Positions 50,901 to 63,134 of a DNA stretch of 64,000 nt are shown in pieces (the first letter of the stretch is position 1; every line of letters starts with the position of its first letter). The DNA is from Rhexocercosporidium sp. MPI-PUGE-AT-0058 (lineage: Eukaryota; Ascomycota; Leotiomycetes; Helotiales): assembly GCA_020746875.1 (NCBI GenBank), contig JAGTJL010000008.1, forward strand, positions 2,728,001 through 2,792,000, in the 5' to 3' direction. A model generated the notes under the pieces. The model searched no databases and had not been told where the DNA came from. It worked only from the letters and a program-made list of their open reading frames with translations. The position numbers and the translations under genes are program-made.

Positions 50901-52520
50901 GTCTTTTTGTTGGATTTTCTTTAATCTATGGCTTTTCTCGATCGTTTTAAGAATCGACTCTTTATTTATATACACTAGCCTCTTATGGTAAAGGTCTAGC
51001 GGCGAATTTAAGTCTACTTAATATATTACAGGTTCGAGAGCGTCATTATCGACTTCCGCTTAAACGTAATAAGCGTTATAGTCCTATTTAGCCTGTAATT
51101 GGCCCTTTTTATGCTTTAATAAAGCACCGTTCTCGGTAAAGTTGATTGACCAGCCTTTCTTAATCATTTCCCTTAAGCTTAAAAGGGTCGTTTTTAGCCC
51201 CGGAATATAATTTACTTATTAAATAACTACTTTTATGCCGTTATTACCCTTAATAGGAATATCTCCCGTGCCTAATATTGGTAATACGTCGCCGTTAGCA
51301 ATTGTGACTGATTTGCGAAGGATAGGCTTATAATTAAGTAACTATTCCTTATTAAGCGTATAATGCTCGTTAGCACCGGAGTCTAGAATTAGTCTGTAAT
51401 TATAAACGGTTCTAAAAGCTTAATTTGTAATATCTCCCTCTGATTAGTCAGAATCGGACTCGCTTAATTTCTTTATAGTATTTACAAAAGTACTCATAAG
51501 TAAGAGAGGTTCAAGCTGCACTTTAGGCTTCACATTTGACTTACTCTTTAATAAGGGTAAGTGGTTTGTGTGTGCCTTTATAGGCTTTCTAGCCGTCACG
51601 TGCCTATTAGGAGGCGTATAAGTCTTAGATACGGCCATAATAGCCTTTGTAGACTCTGTTTTTGATTCGCCTTTTGACTCCTTAGCCTTTTTAGGCTTAT
51701 TATTAGGCTTTTTATTTGGGTTTTCCGAATTATTAGGCCTTAGCTCAGGGTGTAAGACCCAGCACGTAGACGTTATATGTCCCGTGACTTTGCACTTATT
51801 GCAGTGCTTCTTATTACCGCCTTTGCCGCCTTTAAACGCTTTATTAGCGTTAAGGTCGGCGTTAGCGCCTATGCGAGCTTCTTCCGAAATTAAGTCGTTA
51901 ATTAGACCGTTAATATCGATATTCTTAAGATTACTTGATATTTTCTCGTATTTATAAGACGAAAAGGCGTCAAAAGAGCTCGGTAAGCCTTTTAGTATTA
52001 GGCTAGCTATTACAGGCTTTAGAATCTCGTAGTTTAGCTGCTTTAAGTATATGGCGCTCGATTGGATTACGCTAGTGTATTTGTCTATACTTTTATAAGA
52101 GCTGTAATTGGAATCGACGATTTGATTTATATAACGGCCGACTAGCTCAAGCGTTAATTGGCCGAAAGTAGATTGAATAGCGTTTCATAGCTTTTTAGCC
52201 GTATCTTTGTCTTTAAATCGCTCTTAATTTTCCAGCGATATAATCGACTTTAGCGCCCCTAGCGCTTTTTGGCTTTATGTCTTAAAGTAGTTTAGCTTCT
52301 CGTGATATTTTACGGCTAGCTCATGAGAATAAGAAGCTAATACGGCTCTACCTCCTTCGGTACCCCTAGCGTAATACAAGGATTAGTCCGGAGGTAAAGC
52401 TTTGCCGGAAATATAAGGCATATAGCCGTTAATTTCCAGGAATAAGCTAGCGGGATTTATTTACTTAATATAATTAGATTTCCTTACTAGTTTCTCTCCT
52501 TTAAAAGCAGTAGCGGCCAT
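48000..52520 (-). pseudogene. Copia gag-pol, RIP-inactivated
   Basis: It begins MAATAFKGEKLVRKSNYIK and meets a stop at 52463-52461 where Copia gag usually has Trp. The zinc knuckle CNKCKVTGHITSTC (CX2CX4HX4C) is intact at about 51803-51762. The integrase is open over 50975-50559, with NIDIAGPF intact but the second Asp region reading NNAGEF instead of DNAGEF. The reverse transcriptase keeps IYVDDLA (YVDD at 48920-48909). The RNase H is open at 48602-48318, with SGYCDADYAGD, then a stop before STTEAEY. Order gag, integrase, reverse transcriptase, RNase H is diagnostic of Ty1/Copia. Confidence 0.9.
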
Positions 52521-53350
52521 TTTAAGCTTGTCTCGATTGAATTTAGCTTTAATTCCTTTAGGCGATTTTATCACTTATAATGATTTATTAAACTATTTTA
52601 ATCTTAGACTTTATTTAAGTCTTTAACCTTACTTTGAAGCTACCCTCCTTGATTTGGTATGCCTTAAATCGATTTAAAATCGATTAATTAAGGTAAAAAA
52701 GCCTTACTAAGGACTTATTATTACCTTACCGAGGGTTTCGCTTAGCTAGTATTATAACAGGGTTCCTAGCGGTCTGCTTAGGCTCTTATTACAACGCTAG
52801 CGCCACTACTAGCTTGGTTTTTCTCACAGGAATTAATAAGCTTAACTAGCTGTAATCCTCTCCGAGGATGGCTTCTTATATAGCTAGAAAAGCCTAAAAA
52901 CTATTATAATTTATATTAGACTAGTAACGATACGGACAGCCACTCCTTAATATAAGCCACGCTAGCACGCTATTTATAGCCACTACTAGCGCCGTAAAAG
53001 GTATGAGCGCCTAGGAATGAGAAATTTATTATAAGACTTAGAATCGCAATTTAGGTGGCTACGCGCGCTTATAACGTCTAGGGACCGCTAGGTTATGATT
53101 TCCTTAGGGTTTAGTCTCAGGGTTAAAGGCCTCGGGTCCGTAATACGTCCTAATCGGGTTAGTAAGGGCTCAAAGGGGTCTAGCTTACTTCAGTCAAGAG
53201 AAGCTAGTATGGCTTTATTGACAAGCGTTTGAACGGAAGCAGCCGAAGCGATATTAGCCGAGAAAGCTCAGCTAGTCGTCTCGATCAGGAAGTGTGTCGA
53301 GGGTAACTGATATTATTGGCTGCCTTAGCGAGTTTGCCGAATTGCTACCA

Positions 53351-53623
53351 TGTGAGAATAGGCGAGCCAATCAGAAATGAGGAAGCGCAGTAGGTGAGGA
53401 CACGTGATCAAAGAGAGAGAATTGCTTGCTTAAAGAGCTAGAAGAGCTCTACGGTAGTTATATACAAAATAATAGCTTCTCTAGAAGCTTTTACGACTAC
53501 GTAATTGAATACAAGCGTAATTTCCCGGAATACGAAGGTAATTTCTAGACCGCGTAAGCAGTGGAAACTCCTTCGGCTATTCTAGGGTAGAATCGGCACG
53601 AGTTACCGAAGTGAAATCCAACA
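53351..53623 (-). repeat. 5' LTR of the Copia element
   Basis: 273 bases, identical in ends to 47492-47794 but lacking about 30 internal bases that include the palindrome; short ACGTAA repeats flank the lost segment. Sporadic C/T and G/A differences from the other LTR. Confidence 0.93.
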
Positions 53624-53878
53624 GATTAAAGCGACGGGAAGCACGGGCGGCTAACTTAACGGCAAAGACACGACTTATTTTTAAATTTAATATATTTATA
53701 AAAGGAAGTTATAAAGGAGGGGAGTTGTTTATATACTCTTATTTATACGTTAAATATATTTGCTTTAATTATTAGTTATTATTTTTCCTTACTGTTTATT
53801 ATTTTACTATTATTTATTATATTTATTACGCACTTATTTACTTCACTAAAGCTACGTATTATCTTTGGCGAGGGGGTG

Positions 53879-54700
53879 TGTCGTGTAAGTTATAGTTAGT
53901 TGGCTAAGCGAGCTCAATTAAGACTACTAAAACCATGGCGCCAATAAGCTCCCCTATTCAGGGAGCTTAAATGCGTTATATATAATAATATAATAATAGT
54001 CATATACGGAACTACGCAGCCTTTAATTGACCTAATATTCGCTTTTGTGGAGCTTCAACAGTGTGACAAATGAGTAGAGTAGAGTAGAGTAGTAGGCGCT
54101 ACTCTACTCTACTCTAGTACAAATATTATACTACTCTAACTCTACTCTACTCTACTCTACTACTCTAGAGTAATACTCAAGTAGTAGTCACGGGACTAAA
54201 ATCTAGCCCAAACAAGACTAATACGCGGGAGCTTTACCTAAAGTAGCTTAACTACGGCTTATCTCGTTTAAACCTTTTAGTATTAACGCTTACTTAAGTA
54301 TAAATATTTACTAACTTTATTACTAAGTGATTCGTAAGTAAATCATCTTATTAATTACTACTACTAATAACTTAGTTTATAATAAAACCTCTTTTTTAAC
54401 TTCATTATAATAATAATTTAATATTTATCTTAAAATTTAAACTTCCTTTTAAAATAACTCTACTAGTCTACTACTTTAGAGTAATCAAAAATAGCTACTT
54501 TAATTTTACTCTAGAGTAGTCGAAAAAGTGACTACTCTAATTCTACTCTACTCTACTCAATTACTCAAGTAGCTACTCGAGTAATAGAGTAGAAATTTGT
54601 CATACTGAGCTTCAAGGTATGTTATACGATATTTATGCATAAGTGCTGCATAAGATACGCGGAAATAAATAAAAGGTATAAAAACCCTTATTATTTAATT
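53879..54700. repeat. LTR-like sequence (TGTCGTGTAAG), host of the hAT MITE
   Basis: Starts TGTCGTGTAAG right after the purine tract GCGAGGGGGTG, as a 3' LTR would. It may be the 3' LTR of Copia copy 2, displaced by the 6.1-kb insertion. The 3' end is not defined. Interrupted by the MITE at 54059-54607. Confidence 0.4.
54059..54607. mobile_element. hAT-type MITE, 549 bp
   Basis: Ends CAGTGTGACAAAT and (reverse complement) CAGTATGACAAAT, flanked by a perfect 8-base duplication AGCTTCAA (54051-54058 and 54608-54615), the hAT signature. The interior has no ORF and is full of GAGTA/CTACT pentamers, including an 18-bp-stem hairpin near 54073-54115. Confidence 0.9.
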
Positions 54701-57700
54701 TATTTAAAATAAGAGTATTAATAAGCTTTGTAATTTCTCGTATACCGGAAGTAATCTAAACTTATCCCGAACTAATAGTATTTGAAAGTAAAAAGCTAAT
54801 AAGTCTTCTTTCTATTAAAATACGTTATAAACGGCTAGTCGTAGGCTTCTTAAATTAATCTAATGCATAGCGAGATATTCTTTTATATATATAAACGTCT
54901 TTTAAAGCATAAAGTCTATTTATTATTATATAATTTTTAAATAAAGAGGTTCGCTTTTTAATAAAAGATTTCCGGTTATTTTAATAAAGTTTTTTAATAA
55001 AATTAAAAGAGCTTTTAAATAATTTTAGAATTAATTCGTCGGCGACATTTTTAGTCTTTAAAAAGAAGTAAAAGATAAAAATAACGTTAATTATAAATTT
55101 ATTCATTAATTCCGCGTTAATTCGAAGGTTAAGACAATTAAATGTAAGTAATATTCTAAATCGGTTATTTAAATTTATTTTTTTTGAATTTCTAAGTCTT
55201 ATTTTCTTCGGCTGAGGATATTAGCCTTCTGATTCTGTTTACTTAGCGTATATATAATTTGAAAATTAAAATTAAATAAGAATTCTATTTATCGAGCTTG
55301 CTTATTTATAAGGATTTTTATTATTATAAAATACTCTAGGAATCGGTAGTCCGAATATATTCCGAGTCTAGTCCGAATAAATATAAATTCAGGACGCTAC
55401 TTGTAAAACGATTCTACGATCGCATAGAATTCTTTATCGTAGATTTTCTAATTAAGCTTATAATTATTCAAGATATAAAAATAAAATCCTAAGAGATACT
55501 AAAGTCCGTTAGCGTATTATTAAGAAACTATGCCTGTAATTACTCCATCGGAAGCGTCGGTTTCTAGTCGGGTCGGCAAATTAAGATTAAAATAATAAAT
55601 CTTTTATATAAATAATAATTAATTCCGCAATTCTTTAAAAGCTTTCTTATACTTTTCCGTCTAATTCCAGGGAACCGTAAATCGGATAAGCGTAAAGAAA
55701 AGCTTTACGATAAGTTTAAAGTTATAAATAAATTATCGATAAAAACCGTAGAAACTTAAGAAAGACTTTATTATTATAATGATTTTTAAGTATTTTTAAT
55801 TTTATAATAACTTTACCTTTTCTAAGTCGGCTTTAATTCCTTTTATAATTATAATATAATTTAAGTATTTAATATAAGTAATATAGAATTTACATTTTTT
55901 AATATTAACTTGTAAGCTAGCTCTTATAAATCGTCTTAGAACTATTTTAACGTATTTTTTATACTTTTTTATCGATTCCGAATAAATTAAGATATCGTCG
56001 AGGTATATTATACAGAAGTCGTTTAAATAATCTAATAATATATCGTTTATATAACGTTAATACGTGCTTAATTCGTTATAAAGTCCGAAAGGTGATACTT
56101 TATATTTATAAGTTTTATACTTTATGCGAAAAGTCGTATATTTTTCCGACTCTGGGTTTATTTAAATATAATTAAACGCGGCCTGAATATTAAGTTTAAT
56201 AAATACTTTAGTTTTCGATATATAAGAAAGAGGCTTATCGATTCTCGGTATAAGATATAAGTCTTTTCGCGTTAGCGCATTTAAACGACGGTAATTAATA
56301 TAAAAACGCAACTTTTTATTGCTCTTTTTATAAAAAGAACGGGAGAAGCGAAAGGACTTTAATTTATCTTAATAAACCCTTTATTAAGATTCTTTAAAAA
56401 GTATTTTTTTAATACTTTTAATTCTTTTATTAATTAACGGTAAAAAAAAGATTAAGAATTAAGTAATAAAGCTTCTAATTGAATTTTATAATTATAATAT
56501 TAATAAGATAATAAAACGTTTAATTCCGTCTTAGAAAATACTTCTTTAAGAAGTTAATATTACTTCGCAAGCTTTTCGGCTACGATTCGGAAGGTATTTA
56601 AATTCTCTTTTTTATATCTTTTTTATAATATTTAATTTATTTTATAAATATTAATTATAAAGAATTCAGTATTCTTACGCTTTATATTAAAATAAAAAGC
56701 GTTTACGTTAATCTTATAAATAAAGAAAGAAGTTCTTTATGAAATTATAATAAGCTCTAAGTAATGACGTAATCGTAAATAAAGCTTTTTTACTTTTGGT
56801 TTTCCGACCGGCTTTAATAATAAGAGTTCTAGAGCTATTTCTAACTCTTATTTCTTAAAAGGATTCTCTGGTAACGTCGATACTTATATATAATTAATAG
56901 CGAATTAGCAGTATCGTCGTCTCTGATTAATTTAATTTATAACCGTATTATATCGGTTAGTATTAAGTTAGTAATAATTAGTAATTCTTACTTTAGCTTT
57001 AATAAAAAGTAATATAATTAACTCTTTCGTCCAGCAAAAAGTTCGTAAATATACGGAAAGTTATATAAGACGGTTATTAACCGAATCGAGTTTAATACGG
57101 AAGCGTTTTATTTATTTAATATTAATTATTATATCTTAATTTCTTAGGTTAAATATAATACAAAAGCAATTATATACGCGTTTATCGTTTATTATTAAGT
57201 AAAGGCGTATATAATAAAAGGCATAGCTTCGTACGGAATTCTAGAAATCACGGATTAAGATAATATAAAAGAAGAATAAAATCTTCACTCTTAAAGCCTT
57301 TGAAAAGCGCCCGGAAAAGATCCGATTCATAAAGAAGTAATCTTTTACTTTAATATTTACTAAAGCGAAGAGTGTAACGTTATATTTATTTATATTAATA
57401 ATATAAAAGACTAAGAATTATTTTCCCTTTATAAAGAAATTCAAATTAAGCTTTAATAAATTATATTTATATATATTTAAGAAGAAGTCTTTCTTTAAGC
57501 CTTTTTGTTTTCTTTTATTTATCTTTTCGACAATTTCTTTTGCTTTTCTTTTAATTTTATGCCTTCTTCCTTAATTCCTTTATTTATAAGCTAAACCTTA
57601 GGAATCTCGGGGCAGTCGCTCTTATAATAACTAATTTTACCGTAATTATAATACTTAATTGGATTATCGCTTATAAAAGTCTAAGGCCTTAGTTATATAA

Positions 57701-58900
57701 AGCTTTAACGTAGTAAGAAAAGAATAAATTATCGTTAAGAAATAAAAGAGCGCTAAAACGAAATAAAAAAAGATTAACAGGCGAAGATAATTCTTTAAAT
57801 AAGCGCTTAAGCAAAAGAAATAGTCTGACTCAAACCGGACGGTTTCCGGGTCATATTCGGAATATAAGCTAAAATAAAGTTTAAGTTAAATATACGATTT
57901 CAGCGATTCTTTAAGTTTAATAAAATAAAATAAAAAACTATTTTATTATAATTATTCTTTATAAGTTAATTTAAAAAAAAAGTCTTATTTCGTAACTTAA
58001 GAAAAAGCTTTTATTATATATAAAAGAATTATTCTGACTTAACGACGCTACTTTAAATAATAGCGCTTTAAAATCTTACTTTAAATTTAATAAAAGTTTC
58101 TTTAAAATAAGAGTTCATATATAAATCGTAAAAAGCGAACCGAAACTTATCCGCCTTATAGCCGGTTAAGAAATAAAATTCTAAAAGTATAATTATCTCT
58201 TTAGCGATCTTAAAGAAATAAGTTTCCGAAAAGTATTAAGATTTTAAATAAAATCGTACTATTCCAATAATTAATCCTTAAACGAGAGTACAACGAGCTC
58301 TTTTTATTAAATAAAGATCAGCGTTAACTTTTAAGCGATCTTAAACTAAAGCACGCTATTATTTAAATAAAAAGTCCGAGCTATTATTTAATAAAATAAT
58401 TTTTTTATTAACTAAATCTTAAGAAGCCGAAACAAGCTTAAATAAGCTCCGGGAGTAAGAGAAGCATAATCTTTTAACGAACTTTTATTAAATTTTATTA
58501 ATCGGAATAAAAAAAAGGATAAAAGTTCGTAAGTAATTCTAAAGTAATTCCAAAAGCTCGGAAGAAATAAAGTCTCTTTCGAGATCGTCGTTAATTAATA
58601 TTAAATTAGGCCGAGAAGTAGCAAGAGCTGCGAGTATAGCTTTAATTTTAATAAGGCTAAATTATAGTTTTCTTTAATTATTTGCCTAGTTCTTAGTTCG
58701 ATTATTAACGGCTTAAAAGAGTTCTTTTAATACGTTAAAGTTATTATAATTTATATCGTCCCGAGCTTTACTTTTATTCTTTCGAATAGCGACGCTAATT
58801 TTAAAAGGCAAAGCAGTAAGTGTTTCTAAATTAAGAGGCGCTCTTAAAGAAGTCGTAGAAGCCGAAGGACTTAATTTAATAGGTTTTTTAATAATTAATT
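54700..58900 (-). mobile_element. Ty3/Gypsy retrotransposon relic
   Basis: The minus strand from about 56340 to 55890 reads a nearly open reverse transcriptase: LRFYINYRRLNALTRKDLY, KVFIKLNIQAAF, KVSPFGLYNE and IIYLDDILIYSE (YLDD near 56010). RNase H follows (LETDASDG near 55580). Gag-side sequence up to about 58900 is unreadable. An LTR of matching orientation is at 59248-59477. Stops throughout. Confidence 0.75.
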
Positions 58901-59247
58901 AAAATATAATAAATCTCAATAAAAACGAGTATTTAACTCGGGGCAGATTCGGGGGGGTTTCGTATTTAAATAATAAAGGTCTAGATATAATAAAAACACT
59001 TTTTCAAAATCTATTTATAGCGGCTTTTATACGAAAAAAGTTATTTAAAGCGTAATTAATAATAACTGCTTTAGGCGTTATTAATTGCGAAGTGTTAAAT
59101 TAAACTTTAGTTTTTAATTATTAAGAGATCTTTAAAATCTTAATTCTTTAAAATATTAATAACTAAATCTTTAATAAAGTATTCTAAAGCTGTCTCTAGC
59201 GGAAGTAATCTTTTTATTTAATATAATAATATTAATAAAGAGAGCGA

Positions 59248-59477
59248 TATAAAAAGTATATAATAGTACTTTAGCTAAGGCTATCGAGAGCTAATAAGTT
59301 TAATATAAAAGAAATAAAAAAAAAATAAAAAAATAAAAAATAAAAAAGCGTGAGTTCATATACATAAGCTCTTCCGAAACCCCTCCGGTATTAGTCCGAC
59401 TCCGCATGACTTAATTACTCCTGAACCCCTGGATTCCCTGACTCGCTGAGAAGCTCTTAAGTGCACTTATCGTCACA
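59248..59477. repeat. Old LTR (probably Gypsy), uninterrupted copy
   Basis: 230 bases homologous to 33396-33946 without its insert (231 bases after removal). It carries the empty target site for the solo LTR. It is adjacent to the minus-strand Gypsy relic, for which it would be the 5' LTR. Confidence 0.8.
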
Positions 59478-59881
59478 TCGCTGCGCGTAAGCGAACTATT
59501 TTTAAGGTTATTTCGAGAGTTGTTCGATAATTAATTAATAAAATAAAGTAAAGGTAATCGTAGCGTCTCTTTTGCTATTAAATCTGTCTTCTTTTTATTT
59601 TCAGCTATTATAATTACTTTATAAAGGCTTTAAATAAGTAACGAATTATTTCTGTATAAGTAAAGAAATCAGAATATAAGGTTTAAATAACAAGGAATTA
59701 TTATTTAAAACGTTTAAAGTAAATTAATTATAATTTAAACTGATTTCTAGCTTTTTAAATCTTTTCTATTTCCTTTCGAAATAAATAAATAAAGATTTTA
59801 ACACGTGATCCGTGCCAAGCCTGCAAACCTTCCGTAAAACCCCCGACCTTCTTTATATTAGATTCTACTCCTGACAGATAG

Positions 59882-60020
59882 TGTTATGTGATTGCTGTCA
59901 TGTGACCTATTCCTTCGTAAGTATATGTATCGTAGTAGAGCATTTCCAGCTGTAGCCGGAAATTATAGTCTTTTGGCTCTAATGGCGTAGTAGTATAAGC
60001 TCTACTCTTTTCACGTTACA
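59882..60020. repeat. Possible solo LTR, third family
   Basis: TGTTATGTGATTGC...CACGTTACA, 139 bases, in a less degraded island. Flanks GATAG (59877-59881) and AATAG (60021-60025) differ only by G-to-A, as a RIP-altered duplication would. Confidence 0.45.
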
Positions 60021-60898
60021 AATAGCCGTAAGATATATATAATATTTCCTTAAGCTATTTAAGCGTAGGAATTACGCTAGGCTAAGAAGAGAATAGTATT
60101 ACAAACGCCCCGCGTCTCGTAATATCTAACCCCGGGACAGCGTAATATTTAAGACTATAAGCTTAAAAGAGTAAGAGTTTTAGGAGAAGGATATTAAAAA
60201 AGTATTACTTTTAAAAGCATTACTTTAAAAGATTTTAATATTTAAGATTTTATAAGTTATATATTATATAATTATTATTATTAATAAATAATTAAAGAGT
60301 AAATAAGCTCTTAGATTACGCGACCCCTTTACGTAACGACTGCCAGAACCGGTGGACCGCTAGAGGTCTAGCGGTTTTAGCGGTTCTAAAAGCACGAGAG
60401 GTTTTATATAAGACTAGCACGTCTGCTATTAAATAAGAGCTTTATAATTAATTAAAAATAATATCTTAATTATATTAATTATTATTTATTTTATTATACG
60501 TAATATATTTATTTCTCGATTATTAAGATTAATATAACCTATTGTATTTACACCGAGTAAATACACGGACCGTAACATTAAATCTTATTACAACTTTTAT
60601 AAAAGTCGGAATTAAGCTTAATAAAGTAACAAATATAATTAATAAAGAAGATTTATAATTATATTAATAACAAATAAGTTTTTTAATATATTTAGCAATT
60701 AAAATTAAACCCGATATAGCATATGCGGTAAATAGATGCGCTAAACATATATCTAATCCTGATTTAAGCTATTTTAAGGCGCTAAATCGTATTTAGAAAT
60801 ACTTAAATAAATACTCTAATTTAAGGACTTATTATAACTGTAAAAAAAAGCTTCTTAAAATTATTAAGATATACAGATGCCGACTGAGAAAGAAATAA

Positions 60899-62871
60899 TA
60901 TAACGACGCAAGAGCCTTGGACGTGAAGATAGACTTAATACTTGTCGTATAGGCACGGGCAGCTGCTCTCTTGGCACTGCACGTGACCTAATTAGGTTCT
61001 GCTACTGTAGACCGCCTTCAGGAGAACAATTGTTTTCTCCTGATTCTTAGAGCTTTTAGAATAACAATTAATCACTTTGTAATTACAACTGCTCACAGTG
61101 CTTTGATCCACTTCTACACCACAATACTTAAAATACAAAAACTATAAAGCTATTATATAAAAGGGAGGTATATATATAAGGAGTCGGAGGGGGGTCGGAC
61201 CTGTTCCGGACCCCCGACCTAGCCAAAGCATACTTGTCGTTATACTACCTCCTTAGGAAACCGAAGCTCGTCCTCGTGCTTCTTACTCTTCCTACTCTTT
61301 TTCTGAAGTAATTTTATTATTGTACTTATACTTTAATAAAGTATTAAATATAATATCGATTCTTATAATATTAACTTCTCTTTTTAACTCTTTTAATTAT
61401 AAAGCTACGTTACTTATGAGCTGACGTTGCTTATAAACCGGTAAGCGTGACCGTATAAGGTTAAAACTATGCGATTAACTTAAATTAGTTAAAATTAGAT
61501 CGTAAAAATTATATAAAACTAAATTAATTATATACGAACCGGTTCCTAAAGAGATTCGGACCGCGGTGAGAGTATCGGGCAAATAGAGACGTAATGATCA
61601 ATCGATCCGCATTGAAAACAGCGAAAACGATTTATATTAAAAGTAAAAGAGCGAGAGCCTGCGTCGATAACGTTAATAATAAAAAAGTCTATTTTATCGG
61701 CCTTTTGAAGGTCGTACAAGAAGCGGTATTAAGTCGGACCTGATTCGGAATAGTTCCCGGAAGTATATATAATTATAAGTGCCGCAAAAGTCGATTAAAA
61801 AGCGTATTTTTTATAAAAGGAGACAAATTTTAAGTATTTTAAAAAAGTAATATTTAAAATATTATGCTTTTGAATCTTTCGCTTAAGATATTCGGAAAGG
61901 CATAACCGTAACGTGTCGATTTTCTTCTCGTCGTCTTAATTCTAGCCTCTTGCTTCGCTAAACGTTACTTTAAAAGAAATCAGGAATTTATAAAAGCTAC
62001 CGGTTTAAGTTAGCTTATAGAGCTTTGTCTTCGCACGCTATACTTTGTTTTCGACTTTATTATACTTATTAAGTTAATCTAAGATCGCATAATAATCGTA
62101 TATAAAAATAAGGTTCGCGTTTTTTAAGAGCTCTAAGTAAAAGGCAGCCGGTCCAGAATTAAGTCGAAGGTAAACGTACGTAAATTAAGCTTACGAATCG
62201 CCAATTGCTTTACCGTCGACACCTAATATAAGCTAAAGCTGCGCTAGCTAAGTATCGTAATATAATTGCGAGCCGTCAAACTTTAAAGAGTCCGGGAGCT
62301 AGCGCTTTTGCCGTTTCGGAGCCGTTTCGGATCGGTGTCGGACTTAATCTTAGATAATAATTAAAGAGCTTCGTAAAGAAGTAATTATTAAAGAGAGAGC
62401 ATCGATTTAAGAGTCTCTATAAGTAAGCTCGTCGGTAAATTACTAGCGGAAAGCTTATAGTTATTATTAAAAGTCTATAATAAAGAAAAGAATTAAAAAA
62501 GAAGGTTTAATTCTAAAATATTATATAATACTGAAAGTAACGGGCTAAATACGGAGGAGTCGTATATAAGTAAAAATGCGTATAGAGAATAAAAGTAAGT
62601 AAGTAGTATTAACGATAAAATTAACGACTCTAATTTAATCGAGCAGCAAAAGAAACAGCAGCAGCAGCAGCAGCAAATACTCTAAACGCACGTAAAGGAG
62701 TTTTTATATAATATAACGACGTAAGAGCCTTAGACGTAAAGATAAACTTAATACTTAAAATATAAAAACTACAGAGCTATTGTATAAGAAGGAGGCATAT
62801 ATATAAGGAGTCGGAGGGGGGTCGGATCTGTTCCGGACCCCCGACCTAGCCGAAGCATACCTGTCGTTACA
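60899..62871. mobile_element. Short LTR-flanked element, 1.5-kb internal region
   Basis: Direct copies of a 160-base LTR (TATAACGACG...GTCGTTACA) at 60899-61244 (interrupted by a 186-base solo-LTR insertion) and 62712-62871. The LTRs contain a GC-rich inverted pair (GGGGGTCGG...CCGACC). The internal 1467 bases are degraded; purine tract GGAGGTAG (minus strand) beside the left LTR suggests minus orientation. A (CAG)6 tract lies near 62656-62673. Probably a truncated or non-autonomous LTR element. Confidence 0.65.
60943..61123 (+). mobile_element. Solo LTR, second family, copy 3
   Basis: 181 bases, TGTCGTATAGG...CTACACCACA, with the duplication ATACT (60938-60942 and 61124-61128). It sits inside the left 160-base LTR; the right LTR (near 62755) shows the empty site with ATACT once. 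Confidence 0.92.
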
Positions 62872-63083
62872 AATATTAGCTTTCGTAAAAGCACTAGCGG
62901 CTTTTTATTTTTAGTTAATAATTGAATTATAAGTTGGCTTAGTATGTTTTAAAAAAAAGGAGTTTTATTAAGTTATAAAGCTGAATATATGGCTTTTAAA
63001 AAAGCAATAAAAGAAATATTATATTTATATAACTTAATAGCCGGTTCACTTCTTGTATGCTCGGGGACTCGCTTACAGTCGGG

Positions 63084-63134
63084 GAAAGCGAGTGTCCCGC
63101 GAAAGCGAGTGTCCCGCGAAAGCGAGTGTCCCGC
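63084..63134. repeat. 17-bp tandem repeat, three copies
   Basis: GAAAGCGAGTGTCCCGC is repeated exactly three times, with a related inverted fragment (GGGGACTCGCTT) just upstream at 63063-63074. GC-rich island in AT-rich DNA. Confidence 0.9.

Larger units (their letters stand above)
47492..53623 (-). mobile_element. Complete Ty1/Copia retrotransposon, 6132 bp
   Basis: LTRs at both ends (TGTGAG...CCAACA on the plus strand) and a perfect target-site duplication GATTA (47487-47491 and 53624-53628). Reading on the minus strand: 5' LTR 53623-53351; primer-binding site beginning TGGTAGC directly inside it, as expected for initiator-Met tRNA priming; leader; gag-pol from 52520; polypurine tract AAGAGGGCG next to the 3' LTR (47794-47492). 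Its GC content and ORF lengths are clearly higher than those of the surroundings, so it is the youngest large insert. It is inactive: several Trp-to-stop and Asp-to-Asn changes. Confidence 0.95.
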
